Positions 12,500-25,430 of a stretch of 64,000 bases of DNA are shown in pieces. The DNA is from Climacium dendroides (Eukaryota; Streptophyta; Bryopsida; Hypnales; Climaciaceae): the NCBI GenBank assembly GCA_950106755.1, contig OX467091.1:24321538-24385537 (forward strand). Direction: 5' to 3'. The translations under genes and the position numbers were made by a program. The first letter of the stretch is position 1. Every line of letters begins with the position of its first letter. The notes under the pieces are model-generated. The model was not told the DNA's origin. It made no database searches and saw nothing but the letters and a program-made list of their open reading frames with translations.

Positions 12500-13330
12500 C
12501 GTTGTGCAATTGGTTTTGTAGTTGCACAAGATGTTTGCAACTAGGTGATAATTTAGAGTCTGCAATTGCATTGAACAAATTGCATTAGTTGCAATGTAGT
12601 TGCAAAATTATCTGTCATCTGATAGCATGTAAAGAACTTCATCGATGAATTTTTCTGACGTGAGTTGCTTATGTGGTATTTATTGCCACGTAAGATAACT
12701 TTGTAGTTAACCTATAGTTAACTTGTAGTTAATTTTTTGCAACTAACATGCAACTTATTTATGACTCATGGGACTTTGTTGCGACTCTACTGTGACTCGT
12801 TTGCAACTCCTTTGCGACTTGATTGCAGTTTGTTTATGACTTCATGGCCATTGGTGAGCAATTACAATTGGACTTGCCTTCATTGCGACTCATCCACAAC
12901 TCATTTGCAACTCCTTTGTAATTCATCTGCAATTCGTTTGTGACTTGTTTGCAACTCATCTGCGACTCATTTGCAACTCCTTTACGACTTATTTGCAACT
13001 CATTTGTAATTCTTTTGTGACTTGATTGCGGTTTGTCTATGATTTCATTATCAATGATGTGCAACTACATTTGGATTTGCCTTTCTTGTGACTCATCTAT
13101 GATTTATTTGCAACTTCTGTGCAACTTGATTGTAGTTTATCTACGACTTATTTGTAACTATATTTGGACTTGCTTTTGACTTTTTGTGACTAGTTCTTGA
13201 TATGTTTGCCACTCTTAGCAACTTGTTTATGAATCATTTGCAACTTTTGTGCCATTTATATGCAATTTGTTTACAATTTATGGCTAACTTGTATATAACT
13301 AACTTGCAACTTATATGTAATTTATACCCA
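12500..13330. repeat. Dense TTGCAACT/TTGCGACT motif array
   Basis: Dozens of degenerate 8-12 bp words (TTTGCAACT, TTTGTGACT, GTAGTTGCA) fill this stretch in both orientations near its left end and mostly in one orientation further in. This is typical of CACTA subterminal transposase-binding repeats. Confidence 0.7.
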
Positions 13331-13477
13331 ACTTGTTTATCCTAGTCAATAATGCTCACATCAAGGATCAATGAAACAAATGCCCTTATATGTCAATCCC
13401 AAGCATTCTTCTCAACAGAGGATGCATCAATCTTGCCATTTGAGTTCACATGTATTTGATTTGTTTTTTTTCCACTA

Positions 13478-13852
13478 CTACTTCAAGCTACTGTTTTTTT
13501 TCTCAAACTCTTTCTGATTCTTACGCTTTGCAAAATGTCTAATGCTATCTGATTTACACAACACTTCCTCCGATTGCACATGCCCTTGCTACAAAATAGA
13601 ATATGGAGGAATCCCAGACTCAACCGTTGCCTGTTGTTGAGGTTGGGTGGGTGGCGGTAGCATAGACTATGGTGGAATCCATTGCCATTGTCTCGTTACT
13701 AGACTTTGTTGCATTGGTTGTCTAGCAAATTCACTATAAAGAGGAGGCACAAATTCAACAAATTTCATATGTTTGTTTTTGCTACTAGAGGCTTCCCTAT
13801 GTAAGTGTCCATTGTCCCCATTGGATTGATTGTTCTCATTTCTTAGAAGAAT
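13478..13852 (-). pseudogene. Decayed coding remnant, Pro/Gln-rich, function unknown
   Basis: One minus-strand frame of about 120 codons has only two internal TAG codons and ends at a TAG at 13478-13480. The translation has a basic Ser-rich start, VPPLYSEFARQP, then a Pro/Gln-rich run (PPPTQPQQQ) and a Lys-rich end. That composition is not expected of random AT-rich DNA, so I read it as a dead exon, perhaps of the surrounding element. I do not recognise the family. Confidence 0.35.
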
Positions 13853-14034
13853 ACAATATCAATAGTAGTATTAAAAAAATGTATAAAAGAAAAAATAATT
13901 TAATAATTGAACCTTCACTTTCTATAAAGGATGATAATTTCCATAGAATTCTATCAACTCACTTTTTTCACTACTATCAGTGTCGCTTGACTTGGACTCT
14001 TTTGAAGCAGACATGTGATCTTAAGAAAGTCCAT

Positions 14035-14310
14035 GCAATTGTAACTAATTTGCAACTAATTTGCTACTACATTGCGACTGCGACTACATTGCAACTAATT
14101 TGTAACTACGTTGCAACTAATTTGTGACTACAATACAACTACATTGCAACTCTCATGCAACTTCAATTACCCCTAAAAGATTGGTGGATGTTTGAACATA
14201 GTCCTTGTTTTCTTGGCCAAATCTTGTAACAAGCATAATTCCTCTATAATATCCAATTACATTGCAACTAAATTGCAACTCTCATGCAACTTTAATTACC
14301 TTTGTAGGAC
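14035..14310. repeat. Second TTGCAACTA motif array
   Basis: At least a dozen words of the type 'acattgcaactaattt' occur in direct orientation. They are related to the array at 12500-13330 and separated from it by about 700 bp. Possibly the remnant of a second nested or rearranged copy. Confidence 0.6.
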
Positions 14311-16221
14311 TATAACAACTTTTTATAACTATTGAAATACAAGCAAATATAATGCAATCCCCTAATTTTAAACACCATTGTAAGACTAAAGACAATTTTC
14401 AAATTTCTAAGAGGCACTTATAGTTCCTTTGCCACTGCTTTCAATTGCTGCTTTTATTGGTTGTACTTAGACAACTAACTCCACCACTCTAGCATCTCGG
14501 CACAATTCCATGTCCATTTTCTCATAGTCACTGGAATCCATGTTGAGTAATTTCCACTCATGTACCTAAAAAGTTAAGAAAATGATTCAATGAGCAATTA
14601 CAATGTCATGCAATTCTTCAAAAAATCTCCTTATCATTAGTACACAAGCATGAAGACAACTAAATCTTCAATGTTATCAAAAGATAGGCCTCGCCCATTC
14701 AAATCCTCACAAATTCTACAAATGAGTGAACTACTCTCATTGAAGTCTCAAGTACAATCATACCAATGCATCATGCTTTTGTACAAGCTCAAAAACCAAT
14801 TTGTAGTTGGGTTAAAACCCTCAAACTAGCTAAAATAATGTTGTGTTGACGCCCACTTGCAAAGCAGAAAGCACTTCCGCCTCGGACATGGAGCTGGCTT
14901 GATCGTAGGAAAGGTAAATGACAGTCTTGAGATTGTGGTTATAAGTCTAATATAAGTCTTGTGATTAAAGTTCCACAACAACACATCAATTTTTAAGAAA
15001 ACAATATAAGAACAACAAATACTAAGAACAATTAAACTAATCATTCCAAAAATCAAACAAAATTACAACAAGAAGAGCAAATACTGACCCTCAAATTGTC
15101 TTCAATAGTGGCAAAGCTTCACTTGTAGTTTGGAAAAATGAGATTGTAGGCAAGACTTCCAAAAAAGTATATTGAGCTACAAAAATGAACAAAGAGAGCT
15201 CAGTACAAAGAAAGATCAATACAAAGATAATTTAGTATGAATACATTGTCTATAAGCGATGAATGTATTGTTAAAAAAAGAAACATTATTTAAGAAATGA
15301 AGTACAACACACCTTTTTGGAGAATAAAAGGGTGATTCTAGAGTGCCCGCAAGACTAGTAGGCAAGTACAAGGAAGACATGGTGAATAAATATTATTGAA
15401 GGTCAATATCATATTTTTAAAATCTAATGGGAACGAATGATTGTTGGTAGAACATTGCGAGCAAGGGACGGTGTAGTAGTGCAATGGAGTTTATCACCTT
15501 CATAAGAGCTATAGAACTGCACGTCGAGGATTTAGAGTTGGAGGCACATTAGAACAAACAAGAAGGTCAAACAATTAATCCATAGTAACAACAATGTTAA
15601 CACATGGTGTTCCCTAGAAACAACACTCACAAGTTTGTACTTTCATCATCTATTTTTAAAAATTTGGGTAACCACTCTTCAACCTTCTGTTCTTTAATGT
15701 TCCTTTCTTATAAGTCAAATCCCTAGTGATAAGTTCCCCAAACCAAATTCATACAAGCTGAGAAACAAGATCAAATTGACTGAGCAATACAAAGAAGTTG
15801 GAGAACCAACTCAATTCTATAGATTCTCTATATTCACCACTACTAATCTTGATTCAAATGTACAAGATGCTCACTCTCAAATACAATTCTTTTAGCATAT
15901 AGAAGCTCTCTCCCTTCCACCCAGCGAGTCGATAAAGATTAACTCAGATTGTTTACAGATAAGGATTCCATAGAAGAATTCAAATATGATGACAAAATAG
16001 AGGCCGAGCTACAAGTTACAAACCAAGGATGATAGTGATGTAGGACTATATCCAACATACCAATGCTTCTTGAAACCAATCCTAAATGTACCATAGGATA
16101 TTACCTAGATATAACATTGAAACCACGAAGTAATAAACCGAACAAGGAGAGACTAATGCACTCCGAACCAAGTAGGATAATGAGAAAAAGGTGTACCTAT
16201 AACTTGGCAAAGTTGGCTTGT
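14311..16221. other. Interior of putative CACTA element, no gene recognised
   Basis: AT-rich with frequent stops on both strands. A minus-strand stretch near 14460-14560 reads about 30 codons starting VHEWKLLNMDSSDYEKMD, which could be a small exon, but nothing identifies it. Confidence 0.3.
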
Positions 16222-16284
16222 ACGAGGACTACTAGGAGAATAAGCAGGGGAAGTGGGGTTGTAGCTTGGTGACGTTGATGAATA
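16222..16284 (-). pseudogene. RNA polymerase II CTD-like heptad fragment (RPB1 exon piece)
   Basis: The minus strand encodes three consecutive heptads, YSSTSPS, YNPTSPA and YSPSSPR, matching the YSPTSPS repeat of the RPB1 C-terminal domain. The frame runs on into an unrelated tail and a possible GT donor ('aggtacac'), with a stop soon after. No other RPB1 sequence is visible. It lies about 100 bp inside the right CACTA-type end at 16386, so it may be a host-gene fragment captured by the element. Three heptads in phase make chance unlikely but not impossible. Confidence 0.55.
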
Positions 16285-16383
16285 ACGAGAACATGTTAAT
16301 TTCAACAGAAATCTGTTGTTCAGTGGCCAAAACAACGCAACCAAAACAACAGAATTCTGTTGAAATTCTTGCGTTTTCTACTA

Positions 16384-16560
16384 GTGTTTTGAGTTTATGT
16401 GTTGGTTTTGAGTTTATGTGTTTTTGTGTAATTTATTTTGACTTTGTAGCTTGCTTTGAGTTTGTATAAGTTTTGAGTTTATGTGTTAGGTTTTGTAGCT
16501 TACTTTGAAGGTTTGTGTGCCTTCTTTGGAGTTTATGCTTAGTTTTATTGAATTTATGTT
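16384..16560. repeat. Short degenerate tandem repeat (ttttgagtttatgtg)
   Basis: Three near-perfect and several decayed copies of a roughly 15-22 bp word lie just outside the CACTA-type end. Confidence 0.6.
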
Positions 16561-18399
16561 TTTCAAATTATCACTTTCATTGAATTTATATATTTTTTTT
16601 CACATATTTCTCAATAAAAATATGGAAATAAAATAACATTCAAGAGAATTTGGAAGAGAACAGTTGATGGTGCCCCCCAATTGCCATTTTTAATTTTTTG
16701 AAAAATTCTTCTATTACCTAGCATTTGCAGCCAGTCCACTTGATGATAATTAGCATTGTGCATTCATATGTGATGTATCAAATTTTATTACTTTCACAAA
16801 TTGTTCTTTACCACAAGAAAAAAAATTTATACAAAATTCCACCATTTTTCTACAAATTTATGTGTTGTTCATTACTATTGCAATTCTAATTTGTGGAAAT
16901 AGCCCCTTGTCATGTATAATTATAACTTTCCATTAAATTTCTCTATATGTATTCTGGGATCGCCACTATCAAGATATCCAATACTAAACCACAAATTATT
17001 ATATAAGTTTGCAATGAACCAAGCCCAAAATCAAATTAGTAGGCAATTACTCTACACTATTGCATCAATTGGTTGATTATCTTTTTGACCTTCAAAATCA
17101 ATCTTCTTCACATTCACATTCATTGTAATCTTAGTTTTTGTTAGTGCAAGGCTTCAACCCATCCTCAAATCTAAATACAACAGACCTACATTGACACAAA
17201 GACTAGCTAACAATGTAATTGTGGCTAGTATTTCAACTAAATAACTAGTTACTTAGAAATAGACTAGCACTTGTGCTCTATGCCATTGCCACAATCAAAA
17301 TAGACATAAAAACAATTTTTAATTTTTAATTTATAAATAAGATTGAATTTCAGTAGCTTTTGTGCACAAAAAAAATATAAGGGCTTTGTTGCAATGTTAG
17401 AAGTTGTGTTCTTGATGTTAATAGGAAGCTTTATGCACAAAGGGGTGAAAAAGTTTTGTTTCGTGGTATTTGAATATGTGATGTGAAAATTATATTATAT
17501 TCAAAATAAAAGATAATTTAACTTAATTTTCTAATTCATAAAAACTTTGAAATTCAATAACCTTCATGCTATAGGTCCAAACACCATAAAACAAAGTTTG
17601 TGCACCCTTTTTTGTAAAGAACTTGCCATTGATATAAAGAATGTGGCTAGGGCGCTCCCACTTTCCTAGCTCTTACCATATTAAACAAAAAAAACAAAAA
17701 AAACACTTAATTTAAGGTATAGATATTTTACCAACTTCAATCATCTCATGGACATAATAGCATATGCTAGGATAAACCTACGTAGGGAATAGACTAGTAG
17801 ATATTGATCAAAAAGGTAGTTAATTGTTGCATTGATTTTGTACTTACTTTGTTGACACACATATGGAAACTAGTAATTGCATTGATGATCAAAACCCATT
17901 CGTCAATAAGGAATTGAACCAATACGTCCTAACACTTCTATGGATCCCATCCTCGTACTCTCCAGCTAGCAATGACAACAACCTATGAACTAGAGGAGTA
18001 TAACGATGGCATGTACATGCACATCAAAGACTCATACATTATCGTTGGGGGAGCCACAACTCCAAGTGTGTATTGAGGTTGTTTAAGGGAAGAGAGAGGC
18101 TAGGTAGTGAAGCTTGGCAACTTTGGCTTGTTGTAATGTGTATGCTTGAACTTCTCTACCTAGAACATATTCTTGCTCTATTGCAACATTCTTATTGTAC
18201 AACACTACAATTCAATAGTACCATTGACCCCCACACCATACAAGACCACTAAAATTCTTGCCATCTTCACTTTAGTTGGCATCAAGTTTACCACAATCTC
18301 TTGGCTTCAATACTTTCAACTTGCTCAACATTCTTACATACTTGGATAAACTTGGATTCCACTTCTTTGGAGATCCAAATTTTCCAAGCTCTTGAGGCT
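16561..18399. other. Intergenic; 3' flank of the TNL gene
   Basis: No separate gene seen. From about 18340 to 18399 the minus strand still reads as one more decayed LRR unit (SLKSLENLDLQRSGIQ) beyond the TNL stop. Confidence 0.5.
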
Positions 18400-20727
18400 T
18401 CAAAACAAATTTGGTAGCTCCATGAAATTACCACAATCCCCTAGATTCAACACTTTCAACTTGCTCAATGTTTCAAAAGACTTGGATAAACTTTGGATTC
18501 CACTTCCTTCAAGATTCAAGTTTTCCAAATTTCTCAAGCCTCCAAATGAGTCCGGTAGCTCTATGAGATTAACACAATCCCCTAAATTCAACACTTTCAA
18601 CATACTCAATGTTCCAAAAGATTTGGATAAACATCGGATTCCACTTCCTTGGAGATCCAAGTTTTCCAAATTTTTAAGGCCTCCAAATGAATTTGGTAGT
18701 TCTATAAGCTCGCAACAACCTCCTAGATTCAATACTTTCAACATACTCAATGTTCCAAAAGATTTGGATAAACATCGGATTCCACTTCCTTGGAGATCCA
18801 AGTTTTCCAAATTTTTAAGGCCTCCAAATGAATTTGGTAGCTCTATAAGCTCACAACAACCTCCTAGATTCAATACCTTCAACTTGCTTAATGTTCCAAA
18901 AGATTTGGATAAATTTTGGATTCCACTTCCTTGGAGATCCAAATCTTCCAAATTTTTGAGACCTCCAAACGAATTTGGTAGCTCTAGGAGCTTACAACAA
19001 CCCCCTAGATTCAATACTTTCAACTTGCTCAATGTTCCAAAAGATTTGGATAAACTTTGGATTCTACTTCCTTCAAGATCCAAGTTTTCCAAATTTTTGA
19101 GACCTCCAAATGAATCTGGTAGCTCCATGAGTTTAGTACAATACCATAGATTCAACACTTTCAACTTACTCAATGCTCCAAAAGACTTGGATAAACTTTG
19201 GATTCTACTTCTTTCAAGATCCAAGTTTTCCAAATTTTCAAGACTTCCAAATGAATCTGGTAGCTCCATGAGCTCACAACAACCCCCTAGATCCAACACC
19301 TTCAACTTGCTCAACATTCCAAAAGATTTGGATAGACTTTGGATTCCACTTTCTCGAAGATCCAAGTTTTCCAAATTTTTGAGGTCTCCAAATGAATTTG
19401 GTAGCTCCATGAGTTTAACACAATTCCCTAAATCTAACACCTTCAACTTACTCAACATTCCAAAAAACTTGGGTAATCTTTGGATCCCACTTCCTTGAAG
19501 GACCAAGTTTTCCAAATTTTTGAGGCTAACAAATGAATCTAGTAGCTCTATAAGCTCACTACAACACTTTAGATTCAACACCTTCAACTTGTTCAATGTT
19601 CCAAAAGATTTGGATAGACTTTGGATTCCACTTTCCTGGAGATTCAAGTTTTCCAAATTTCTCAAGCCTCCAAACGAATTTGGTAGCTCCATGAGATTAC
19701 CACAATTCCCTAAATTCAACACTTTCAACATACTCAATGTTCCAAAAGACTTGGATAAACTTTGGATTCCACTTCCTTCAAGATGCAAGTTTTCCAAATT
19801 TCTCAAGCCTCCAAATGAGTCCGGTAGCTCTATGAGATTAATACAATCCCCTAAATTCAACACTTTCAACATACTCAATGTTCCAAAAGATTTGGATAAA
19901 CATCGGATTCCACTTCCTTGGAGATCCAAGTTTTCCAAATTTTTGAGGCCTCCAAACGAATTTGGTAGCTCAATAAGCTCACAACAACCCCCTACATCCA
20001 ACACCTTCAACTTGCTCAACATCCCAAAAGAATTGGGTAGACTTTGGATTCCACTTCCTTCAAGATCTAAGTTTTCCAAATTTTCAAGGCCTCCAAACAA
20101 ATCTGGTAGCACCATGAGATTACTACAATATCCCATATTCAACACTTTTAACTTGTTCAATGTCCCAAAATATTTGGATAAACTTTGGATTCCACTTCTT
20201 TCAAGGTCTAAATTTTCCAAACTTTGAAGGTCTCCAAATGAATATGGTAGCTCTACAAGCTCATCACATCTCCCTAATTTCAACACCTTCAATTTGCTCA
20301 ATGCTCCAAAAGACTTGGATAAACTTTGGATTCCACTTCTTTCAAGATCCAAGAATTCCAAATTTTTGAGGCCTCCAAATGAATCTGGTAGCTCTACAAG
20401 CTCACTACAACACTTTAGATTCAACACCTTCAACTTGCTCAACATTCCAAAAGATTTGGATAGACTTTGGATTCCACTTTCTTGGAGATCCAAGTTTTCC
20501 AAATTTTTGAGGCTTCCAAACAAATTTGGTAGCTCTACAAGCACATGACATCTCGCTAATTTCAACACCTTCAACTTGCTCAATGATCCAAAAGATGAGG
20601 GTAAACTTTGGATTCCACTTCCTTCAAGATCCAAATTTTCCAAATTTTCAAGACCTCCAAACAAATTTGGTAGCTCCACAAGATAACGACAATCACTTAA
20701 ATCCAACACTTTCAACTTGCTCAAATT
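18400..20727 (-). repeat. 141-bp minisatellite encoding the TNL LRR array (16.5 units)
   Basis: The units align without indels at 47 codons. Each holds one 24-residue LRR (LSKLKVLNLGGC then ELPNSFGGL) and one 23-residue LRR (KNLENLDLQGSGIQSLSKSFG). Units 14 and 15 differ by one residue in translation and are nearly identical in DNA (18601-18870), which points to recent duplication. Units 6-7 closely match units 15-16, indicating block transfer or conversion. Confidence 0.93.
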
Positions 20728-23213
20728 TCCAAAAGATTTAGGTAATCTCTTAATTGAGCCATATCTCCAAATCATAATCACCAACTCATTGTTTCCAGGT
20801 GACTCTGGAAAATGTGTTAATGGTGAATGAATACTTTCAATGATATGAAGCCATCGCAAAGTTTTTGGAAGTAATGACATTGAAAACACGCCACCTTCGC
20901 ATTTGAATATACGCAATCCTTTCAGAAGAGAAAGGTTCACATTAATTCTAAGATCCCGCGAAAGGATCAAAGTTTGAAGAGAACCTGGTAGTGGCTACAC
21001 AAAAACAACAAAAAGAAATCAATTAAATATGTAGATGTTTCTTAGATCAAACTTTCCATGGGTAAACTAAAAAAAATTACATTGCACACTTGAATTACTA
21101 AAACTAAAAGACGATTACATACACAACTTTTGGATCCTCAAATAATCAACTACAATACTCCTATAATCTATTCAAGTTTCCTCTCTAACTTGCCACAAGA
21201 AAAATTCCTACTAATACTCTATTAAAATGATTAACCAAATTAAAGTTCAAATGGTTATCAATAATACCTCATTGTCGTTCAACAATGCCAAGGATTCAGA
21301 GCCCCATAAGCGTTTGCAAATACCCACACGTGCATATTCTTGCCTAGCAATTGCACGGCCCATGTCTCGCAAGTGATCGTGCATACCAAACACACCAAAC
21401 TTATCCACTCTAATCAAGGCCTTTTCTAAAAGACTTCGAACACCCAATGTTGCAGACCAACCTTGCGATTGCCAAACAAGTTTAGCCATTTCCATAGCTT
21501 CTCCCAACAATGCACATGCAATATCCAAAAACATTTCTTGATGTTGTTCTTGAAGAGCGTCAAAGCTAATCCGAAGACATTCAAATATCTTCCTCTCATC
21601 CATTATAGTGCCATAATGCAACTTCTTCAAAACCTCCTCCCAAGTCTCCACATCCTCCTCATCCCTCAAAAGTCTTCCACAAACCTTTAACACCAATGGA
21701 ACTCCACCACATGCCATGCTCACATCTCCAACAAGACCTTCAAATTGTAAAGGTACTTTCCAATCACCTCCAAATGCATAACATGCAAAAACACTTCGAG
21801 AATCTTGTTGACTCAATAATTGAACATCGTGAGTGTAAACCTCATAATGGACATGAAATGTAGTTGACTTCTCAAATACACGTCGATTTCGAGAAGTGAC
21901 AATGCACATGCTACCTTTCTTCAACATTTTGTGTGACACCAAATAATCCATGTCATCATTGTCGCGAACATCATCCAAAACCAAAAGAATGGATTTCTTA
22001 GATAACCTTTCTTCAAGAATAACCTTCCCACTAGATTTGCTTGTAATTTCCACATTCTCACACAAAGCCTTCAAAATAAGAGTTTGGACACTTGTCACAC
22101 CACCTTGATTCACCTTCTCCACCACATCTTCCACATAACACCTCACATCAAATCTTCTCCCCAATTGGTTGTATAACTCCCTTGCCAAAGTAGACTTCCC
22201 AATCCCACCCATTCCCCACAATCCCAACATCAACACATTCTTCTCATCGACAATTTGAATGAGGTTCTCAACAACTTGTTTCACACCCACAATATGATCA
22301 CCCACATCCAAGGGAAGGGGCTTATTTGCCAATTCAAAGATCTTTCCAACAACCTCTAGCACCAAATCCTTTTCCAACCTACAAACAACATTTCAAAAAA
22401 CTTCATTAAAACCAACCACAACCACAATATCAAGGTCAATCACAAAACTCCTCATAACATAGAGTGAATATACATACTTACCTCTTGTCTCCCTTTTTGT
22501 ACTCCCAACCATTGAGCTTTGAAGCAACTTTCATGTCTACCCTCCATTCGTCAAGGAGATACTCATCATGCCTCTCAGCCAACTTTGAAAACCCACTTGC
22601 TAAGTGACCCTTCTCTGGAAAACACACTTCCCAAGGTTGAACTTTGTAGAAGATGGGAAGCACCTTCATTGAAGGAGAGTCCAACATTGCATGTAATTCT
22701 TTCAAACACCACTCCGATTGTGCAAAACTCTTGGAAAAGATGACTAAGGCTAGGGGTGTCATCTTGATAGCTTGATCAATGCATTTCCAAGCATCTTGGC
22801 CTTTATCAATGGATATGCAATCCAAAAAGGGATGCAACCCAGCTCGTTTCAAAGCATCATATAAATAGCCCACAAAGCCTGTCTTGGTGTCAGGGCCTCT
22901 ATGACTAATGAAAACATCATAGTCTCCAAGTTCATCTGGAAACAATCAAAGATCAATCTATTTAAGAAATGAACACATCCAACTTACATCAAATACATAA
23001 TGTTTGCCATTGCATCCAAAGGTGAGCATTTTAAAGCTACAAATGATGGTACTTAAGAACTAAATAAGAAAAGAACAAGTTACTAGTGAGGCCAAGGATA
23101 AAACTAATCACACCTTCACTTTCACATAATCCCTTGCCAAGCCTTCCCTCACTTGCACACAATCTCTTTGCATCACTTGGATCAATAGCATCACTCTCCA
23201 TATTGCTTGTCAT
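18400..23213 (-). CDS. TIR-NB-ARC-LRR immune receptor (TNL), 4 exons, about 1419 aa
   Basis: Intracellular receptor of the TNL class. Exons 23213-23114, 22935-22482, 22378-21268 and 20994-18400 have GT/AG borders and consistent phases. I chose the ATG at 23213; a second in-frame ATG at 23201 is possible. TIR, residues about 39-175: DYDVFISHRG start and SEWCLKEL, whose Glu is the conserved NADase residue. NB-ARC, about 215-540: P-loop GMGGIGKST (240-248), kinase-2 ILLVLDDV, RNBS-B CIVTSRNRR, GLPL-type GGVPLVLK, and MHD in FGMHDHLRDMG. All key motifs are intact. The LRR lies in the last exon: sixteen 47-residue double repeats plus 23 residues. The TGA at 18400-18402 sits where other units have GGA or GGC after Phe, and about 22 further LRR-like codons follow, so the original C-terminus was slightly longer. 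Codon use is AT-rich. Signalling by NAD+ cleavage is family knowledge. Confidence 0.92.
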
Positions 23214-25430
23214 GCTCAATGCTTCAAAATTGAAACACACAATTGACTACAAAAAATTAAAAAGGAGTTCATAGAAGGAACATGACCAGCTCTTGAAAAA
23301 TGTATGAACATAGCCCTTATAGATTAAATGGTAGTAACGTCTATCACACTCAACTTGCGAGTCAAAACTCCTCACAAACTTTCTACACAACTCACAACAA
23401 TAGATACCATGTGAACATCAACAAGAAATCAACAACACCAAGGTTCTCAACAAATGCATGTTCCAATATCATTCCTTGATATGCATACCTAGATATGCAT
23501 ACCTAGATAGAACAAAAAACAAATTCTTAATCTACACAAAATAACAATCTAGATTGGACATCTTAATAAGACAGCATTAACTTCTTGTGGACATAGGAAC
23601 TTGAGCAAAGTTGTTTAATTGCAACATTTGTAGGTGGATGCTATGAAAAGCCACACCATCCCAATCAAGCAACTAAATTCTCAATCAAAATGACTTGCAA
23701 AACATAGCAAGAGATGGCAAAATGAACCATTTTGTTTCACCCCCATCTTGAACGTTTTCCAATCTTTCTATGTGTACCTACGAATGAAACCTAAAGAACC
23801 ACAACTTGGGTCTCAAATTATTTTTACCAGTATTGAGGTCATATGGGAACCAGCTTTGGTTCATTTTTATTTCTTTCTGACCAGCATTAGCAATGTATTT
23901 CATTGTTACTGGTGAAAGAATTTGAACCCATCTGAACTCCACTTCCCACAATGTGATCATTGGAATTCGCCAGTTCAGAAACGCACATCGTTGGAAAGTT
24001 AGAAGTGAAGAACAGAGAATTCAAACAGACTAAAAGGCAATAAATAAGCAACTGAAAATGGAATGAAACACAAGATTTCGTTTCCTGGTAAACCTGAGTT
24101 GAACTGAAGCGATACCAGCCTCGAAATTCACTTCTCCCATCATTGGGAGTGATATTGTTATTCAATGTGAAATGTCAAACACTGTTTCAATGAAGGGGTA
24201 GGGATCAATCTAATGAATAATGCTGAGAACAGGTGGTGGCAAGCCTTTACTAGAGATTCAATCACGGATTTGAAACAGTGCTGACATGCTCTAAACCATT
24301 TCGATAAGGATCAACCAAGAAAGTGCCAGAACTGAGCCCATCCAAAAGCATCACCGTACCTGGAAACAAGAATATTCATGAATCCATCGATTATTTCGCC
24401 ACACTAGTGGCCCACCTGGAAACAGGAACATTCATGAATCCATCGATCATTTCGCCACGCTAGTGGCGCAGGAGTTGACAGGATGTTCCACACATCATTC
24501 CTTCTAGATCTGCAAGTCAAGAAATACACACCAGAAACCTTAAGTCACAGGCTATTCAAATGGACTGCACAGTAAATAAGAGATTACGAGTCATAGGCAC
24601 TTCAGAAAATCTGTGCAACTATTTCACATGCTGTTGAAATCCTCCCAATCAAGCGACCAACTTGACAAGCAAAACGACAAGCACAAACTGGCAAGGGATG
24701 GCGACCTGAACCACGGTTAACAGAACACGAATCTTTGTATGTGTCACTACAGCTTCTTAAACAGACTCTTCCAAAATGTTATGAAGAAAACACACAGCCT
24801 AAGCAAATCAGAAACGCAATTCAAAAATGAAAAATCCCGTTCTCCGGTGACTAACTCTGGCGCTACAAGATTCTTTAAGAGGCTCACAACCTGATCATAT
24901 CCGTGGACATCAAATAAATATATATATATATATATAATTTATTACGATATTTTTGAATTAAAATAAAATATTAAATTATAGATCAATATTTATAAAATCC
25001 CACAAATGTACAATAATACTCCAACTAGGGTTTAAGAATCCGCACCAGTGACGACACTAGGGAGCACACACACAACGCCACTCCACATAGAACTGCGTAA
25101 GGTCAAACCCTACGCATCGAACAAGGAACATCCAGCATATCCGCAAATCCGCTGCAGTAAAGTAAGAGCAAGCACTGATGAGCGCGACCTTCATATCCCA
25201 GAAAACCTCTGGATACCGACACCCTCGTACCGACGAAAAAGTCGATAAAAACCCGAGTGCAGTACAGATCCTCCAGCATAGAACTAAACTCAAAGCTGCA
25301 TATGACTAGAATCCCAACAGAATAAAAACTCTAAGCAACTAGCGAAACACGAGGAACTCATAACACGGTGAAATGGGGACGAAGTGGACGGGGGTAGCAA
25401 AACAGGGTGAAGTACATCTTGCAGACCGCA
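23214..25430. other. Upstream region of the TNL gene, no gene recognised
   Basis: Presumably holds the TNL promoter and 5' UTR. Short frames exist on both strands but none has a motif I recognise. It contains a tandem duplication at 24358-24469 and a (TA)n run at about 24915-24937. 25020-25430 is less AT-rich than its surroundings. Confidence 0.45.
24358..24469. repeat. 56-bp tandem duplication, 2 copies
   Basis: Two adjacent 56-bp copies with a few substitutions, each containing 'attcatgaatccatcgat' and 'atttcgccac'. Confidence 0.85.

Larger units (their letters stand above)
12469..16386. mobile_element. Putative CACTA-type transposon, about 3.9 kb
   Basis: The left end at 12469 reads CACTAGAAGAAAA. 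The right end at 16386 is the complement of CACTAGTAGAAAA, so the 13-bp termini differ at one position. A dense array of TTGCAACT-like words follows the left end. The 3-bp flanks (ATA and TTT) do not match, and the subterminal repeats at the right end ('caacagaa/ttctgttg') differ from those on the left. The two ends may therefore belong to different or rearranged elements. No transposase is recognisable inside; decayed coding pieces are listed separately. Confidence 0.5.

Noticed and set aside
18392..20741. Long plus-strand open frames (up to 368 codons) across the TNL LRR
   Set aside because: They are antisense readings of the 141-bp repeat, repetitive in translation with no domain; the minus-strand LRR explains the sequence.
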